From: Hymenopellis radicata
Taxonomy: Eukaryota; Basidiomycota; Agaricomycetes; Agaricales; Physalacriaceae
DNA length: 13,420 nucleotides
Direction: 5' to 3'
Assembly: GCA_015501595.1 (NCBI GenBank)
Contig: JADNRX010001164.1
Span: 1-13,420, forward strand
Part shown: positions 9,719-13,420 of the stretch, piece by piece
Numbering within the stretch: the stretch's first letter is position 1
Layout of the letters: the number at the start of each line of letters is the position of its first letter
Program-made: the position numbers and the translations under genes
Notes under the pieces: generated by a model
Database searches by the model: none
Seen by the model: only the letters and a program-made list of their open reading frames with translations
What the model was told of the DNA's origin: nothing

Positions 9719-10472
9719 GCGGAGCGTTCAACGCAGAATCTGACCAGTTTAGGCCAGAGATAGAGGTGTCATTGGATTTCTATCCACCTAGTGACGTGGA
9801 CGCGTCACAGAGACCACACGCGGGGAAAGGCTGTACTTGGCGTACTTGAAAACGCCGTTTACTCCGACAGAACTTCATATGGTGGCGACCTTAATCCCGT
9901 TCTTTGACAACGCAGAGGAAACGGGCACGAAAGCCGAATTCTGGCACGAGTTCCCTTTTTTTCTTCCACGTCTTTCAGAAATACCCGGCAGACCAGTTTT
10001 TGGAGGTACGTGAGAGATGACGGTGGGCGCACTAGACGGACTGACTAGGTGGTTAGGCCTTGGAGTTTCGCGTGGTGCACGGCTTGTCGACGTTTCTTTT
10101 CGAGGGTCGTTGGATATACCTAGTAATGGTGTGCTGAGAAGTACACGTCACTTCTGGACTCTGTGCGACGCGCACCGCGACGACGCTCATTGGTACGGAT
10201 ACGCGAAATGGAATACAGCTGTGAGGCTGGAGTTTGCCTTATACGACATTTTTGGTTCGGAGTGGCGAGGGCTAGGGTGGGTCATACAACTCTTCGCGGC
10301 GCTTGAGGAAACTCATTTCTGATCATAGAGCACTACCGACAAAACGAACGACCTGCGATTGATTGAATGGGGCTATAGAGTGCGTGGGCACATTTATGAG
10401 CTGAGGATGGTGACTATGGCAATGGACTACTGGTTCCAGTCTTGGGATCCTGTTCCAGAGCTTGTGGACTAG
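9715..10472 (+). CDS. Unrecognised protein, 3 exons, one frame break
   Basis: Seen: ATG at 9715 overlaps the last stop of gene F (ATGA). The frame changes between 9795 and 9845 as if one base were missing, then reads ERLYLAYLKTPFTPTELHMV to 10005. A 51-nt intron (GTACGT...TTAG, 10006-10056) and a 48-nt intron with weak donor GTCATA (10281-10328) join exons 10057-10280 and 10329-10472. The exons keep phase, and the protein is rich in aromatic residues (HFWTLCDAHRDDAHWYGYAKW, AMDYWFQSWDPVPELVD) before a TAG stop. No family recognised. Because the break between F and H is again of the one-base-missing class, H could instead be the C-terminal part of F. Confidence 0.5.
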
Positions 10473-10744
10473 GTGGAGAAAGCAATTGTAGATAAGCACA
10501 TGGAGTGAGCTTTGTTGCCCGCCGGATGGATGGTAAGGGGACGGAGCGGAAATACGCGAATTCAGACGCCGGTTTGCGCGCATAGGTAATGCCATAGCTA
10601 TGCGTGAAAGAGCATGAGAAGATACCGAAATGAGGGAGGGATTATGCCAGTATGGATGTATGATGGTGCGAGGATGGTGATTGGCTAGATTAGTGCTGAA
10701 TTGGGTGGGGCCGTTGGCGCCGAGTAGATGCACGCCCGACTACA
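10473..10744. other. Intergenic region between H and I
   Basis: No gene is supported in these 272 bp. The frame of H continues past its TAG with VEKAIVDKHME before another stop, so the stop at 10470-10472 may itself be a mutation and the original gene may have been slightly longer. Otherwise this is presumably the 3' end of H and the promoter of I. Confidence 0.4.
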
Positions 10745-11674
10745 ATGACTACGACGAGCGCCGATCTGTGGGACCATTTAGGGTACTTTGAGGCGCTAGC
10801 CGTCTTGTCAGACGAATCAGCTGTCGAATTACTGCCAAGGCAAAGTCGGGAAGCGCGATCCGGTGCGGAAGAGCGAGGGCGGCGAGTCTACGAGTGGGTT
10901 GTCGAGGAGGTGGTGTTAGAGGCTGAACTTGTCGTCAGGGAAGACGTACTGCGCAAGGTGAGCTTCTGAGTGGACGCTGGATCGGGACTTACGATTAGCG
11001 CAGATGGTCAGCGCTATAGCGAATGACGGCGTGCGTATGGAGGCGTGGGCGAGAGAGAGCGGCCTGAGAGAAAAGGTTTTGTCAAGCGAACAGCGGCGGC
11101 CTTTCGTGTACACGAAGGAGGTACGTGCTTGGGGTGAGTGGAGGTACACGAGGTTAACGAAAAGGTAGGGGACGATGGGTGTTTGGCGACGGCTGGTGGG
11201 GGTGGCCTGGCAAGCTTTGGGAGAGCGAGAGACACAAGGAGCCCTGCGGGAATTACTATTGAGAAAGTCGGCTGAAAACGTGACAGGAGGGGTCGTTGAG
11301 ATGGATGCTGATGAGGAGCGCGAGATTGAGATTATCATGGCTCTGCGGAGCCCGGAGGGGGTTCTGGAGAAAGAGGATATTTATTGGGGATTACTCATTT
11401 CGGGCGTGACACAGGTGGCGACCGCCATGAGGTATACTCTATCATACAGCTGCGAGGAGCAAAAGCAGCACGGCGTGAGATTATACGTAGGAAGATTGGA
11501 GGGTAAGCGTAGTTCTACAATGTGTGCTTCCTGCAAAACCTGACGCGAACTTTGACAGTAGACCAGCACATAGAGGCAACGGTAGTTTCGAGGGATAAGA
11601 AACGGGTGAAGGGATATACGTACGAGGCTTTGCTGGAGGTGCGCCAGTGGTATTGGGCAATGCCAGAGAGATAA
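10745..11674 (+). CDS. Unrecognised charged, helical protein, 259 residues, 4 exons
   Basis: Seen: exons 10745-10957, 11004-11120, 11169-11502 and 11559-11674 give 259 codons plus stop with no frame problem. Introns are 46, 48, 48 and 56 nt with donors GTGAGC, GTACGT, GTAAGC and clear AG ends. The protein is rich in Glu, Arg and Leu and is probably mainly helical (EERGRRVYEWVVEEVVLEAE near residue 40, DADEEREIEIIMALRSPEG further on). It ends EALLEVRQWYWAMPER. No signal peptide or membrane segment is seen and I recognise no family. It lies 96 bp upstream of gene G on the same strand. Four consistent junctions make the gene model itself fairly secure even though its role is unknown. Confidence 0.72.
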
Positions 11675-11770
11675 GAACGGGTAATGAAGAGTAAATATAC
11701 AGATCGGAACGCAGGGCTAAGCGGAGTTTGAAACCACGGTTGTCCTTCGCTCTTACGCCCGGCTGCAATC

Positions 11771-13027
11771 ATGACGGGGGTAGGAGAGCTGTAAGTGAAA
11801 AGAGTGCAGCGTAGGCGGGTTTCTAATGACGGGTGTAGGTCGTTGCCGCAGGAATTGTGGGACGAAGTGGTTATTCCATTGGCGTGCGTGGGAGAAGCAG
11901 CGTTGGATAGCTCGGCCCACCTACTGTGCATTGACCGTTTGCCGGGGCGGAAAAAGATGGCTCAAACGCTAATGCTCGTCAGCAAGCGTTGGGGGTTTGC
12001 AGCGAGACGCATCTTGTGGGAGAAAGTGATCGTGAGAGGCAAGGATTACCGTGGGGCGACGGAGATGACCACGCCTTTCATGGATAGAGAGGACATACTG
12101 GAGTCAGTTCGCATTTTGGAGTTCTGCGACGCGGTCGGACCACGGCGACTGGAATACGTGCTGAGCCGCTTCCCGGGCGTGCGGGACTTGACGCTTGTAG
12201 ATGACCTGCATCACCCGATGGCTATGCGTACGCTGTCATTGCTGGACGATATCAGGGTATGGGATCTGGAAGTGACGGGGGAGGCGTTAGACGAGCTGAG
12301 GCTGGCGACTGCGAAGACTGCGACGGTGTCCTTGCTGGGCAGTGCGACGCTGGCACGCCCCGAAGGTAGAGCGCCTGTGGCACTGGATCGTCTCAATGTG
12401 TGTTTGTACAGCCCACTGAAGCGGATTACGGCAGAGAGGGGAGTGTTGTTCGAGATTCAGCGGATAGAAATCGTGTGCGAGGCGTTGGGAACCACAACAC
12501 AAAGTCTTACGATACTACTGGATAGGACGCGCGGAATCGAGCATCTAATACTGTGTATACTGAGTGAGGTTTCCTTTGACAAACCAGCTGAAGAAGTTCT
12601 GACAATGCGTTCTGCAGACTGCAACCCAAAGACCTTGTTCCCGGAGTCTGAAGGGTGCATGGATGTGCGTGAACAACGGACTTTAAAAGAGCTATCGCTG
12701 TCATTTCATTTAATGAGGTCGGGAGCTAGCGCAGCGGGAACACTGATGGCGGCACGCGGGCTGAAGAAGCTGGAGGTGACGCGGCTTGAGGTGTTTGTGA
12801 TTGACCCGTCAGATAGGCCCGTGCAGATGAAGCGTTTGAAAGACATAATGATGGTGGCATTGCACGATGTTGTGAGGGGCGGAGGACGTTTGGAGATCCT
12901 ATGGCGCTTACTACGCGATGATGACGACAGAGATAGGTTGGAGGATCGTGTGCAGGCATGTTGGGAGATGGGAAGTGCAGCTCGCACTGAGTTTCCAGCC
13001 CGGTTCCAGGAGACGGTCAGGAATTAA
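11771..13027 (+). CDS. F-box domain protein, 402 residues, 2 exons
   Basis: Seen: the long open frame from 11795 begins with GTG. The better start is ATG 11771 in a 20-nt first exon (11771-11790). It is joined to 11839-13027 by a 48-nt intron with GTAAGT donor, CTAAT branch-like motif and TGTAG acceptor. The join gives MTGVGELSLPQELWDEVVIP, placing the F-box at the N terminus as usual. The F-box-like region continues to MLVSKRWGFAARRILWEKVIV (about 50-72). The rest has scattered leucine-rich segments (VRDLTLVDDL, IEHLILCIL, LKELSLSFHL, LKKLEVTRLEVFVID). Residues about 320-362 resemble the C-terminal part of gene F. Known: such proteins are substrate adaptors of SCF ubiquitin ligases; the target is unknown. 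The gene is intact, unlike E and F. Codons end mostly in G. Confidence 0.85.
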
Positions 13028-13200
13028 GAGTAGGGGATGTGGCCAAGTGGGAGTGGGGAGGTTATTACAGGTGTCCAATATGAGATTACAGCAGAGTGAG
13101 TAGTTTGAATAGGAGGCCATGACTGTGATGGGCCATCAAAATTTGGGGTCAAACGGAGCGGGTACACACGTCACCGGCGTTCGTGCCTTCGTCTTTGGCC
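13028..13200. other. Intergenic region between G and J
   Basis: No gene is supported in these 173 bp. A 22-bp stretch at 13036-13057 resembles 7376-7397 inside gene E (19 of 22 bases), where it encodes DVAKWEW. This is too short to call a duplicated fragment. Confidence 0.4.
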
Positions 13201-13420
13201 ATGGGTCGTAAACCGCGCAAGCAGCTGCCTGGACAACGCAAAGTTACTTCGTTCTTCGGACGTGTGGAGCAGAAGCGAGACTGTAGCGCTGTGCTGGTGT
13301 TTTCTCAGAGGTTAGTTCATCGCTCTGGGTTTCACAGAGCGGCAGGTTATTGAGGAATTGGTAGAACGGATTACAGACGATCCCGCTTCGGAACATCGGT
13401 CGCAGAATGCGCCTGCTTGA
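13201..13420 (+). CDS. Small protein start with PIP-box-like motif, possibly partial
   Basis: Seen: ATG 13201 opens with MGRKPRKQLPGQRKVTSFFG. Q12-x-x-V15-x-x-F18-F19 is an exact PIP-box pattern, flanked by basic residues. Known: PIP boxes bind the sliding clamp PCNA and occur in replication, repair and some transposase proteins. The frame is open to about 13350. A 43-nt intron (13297-13339, donor GTGTTT) would join it to RQVIEELVERITDDP and a TGA at 13418-13420, giving 58 residues. That donor is weak, and other splicing could carry the gene past the window edge. The start and motif are visible, but the gene model is tentative. Confidence 0.38.

Noticed and set aside
11795..11838. GTG start for gene G
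   Set aside because: An ATG in a short upstream exon with consensus splice sites gives a better F-box N terminus.
1..13420. tRNA, rRNA, CRISPR array or long inverted repeats
   Set aside because: None could be recognised by eye on either strand; no terminal inverted repeat of a transposon was seen within the window.

Overview
The window looks like a piece of a basidiomycete (probably agaricomycete) fungal genome. Genes on both strands are broken by short GT-AG introns, mostly 43-63 nt, that restore long reading frames when removed. The leftmost gene carries the CxC5/CxC6 cysteine clusters that basidiomycete KDZ (Kyakuja-Dileera-Zisupton) transposases carry at their N terminus. All exon structures here were worked out by hand from splice signals and phase. 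No similarity search was run, so family names rest on recognised motifs only.

Left half, all on the minus strand, read right to left. Gene D (7009-6048) has a GRF-like zinc ribbon and five in-frame copies of a 27-bp minisatellite. Gene C (5883-4179) has a Cys-rich cluster and a nuclear-localisation-like motif. Gene B (4071-1808) is a 645-residue protein of unknown family. Gene A (1657 to beyond base 1) is the N-terminal part of a KDZ transposase-type protein. B, C and D splice into uninterrupted frames. A splices cleanly through its CxC5 part and then shows frame breaks.

Right half, all on the plus strand, starting from a 198-bp divergent promoter region (7010-7207). Genes E, F and G are F-box-type proteins, and the C-terminal parts of F and G are recognisably related. 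H and I are unrecognised genes lying between F and G. A small partial gene, J, with a PIP-box-like motif ends exactly at the right edge. I and G are intact. E, F and H need frame changes that no ordinary intron explains.

Points that stand out: (1) in A, E, F and H nearly all frame breaks are of the same class, as if one base were missing each time, with almost no internal stop codons otherwise; (2) the plus strand is G-rich relative to C in most sampled lines whichever strand is coding, so minus-strand genes use C-ending codons and plus-strand genes G-ending ones; (3) a transposase-associated gene, two zinc-binding nuclear-type proteins and a run of fast-evolving F-box genes sit together. A joint role for these genes is a guess, not something the sequence shows.
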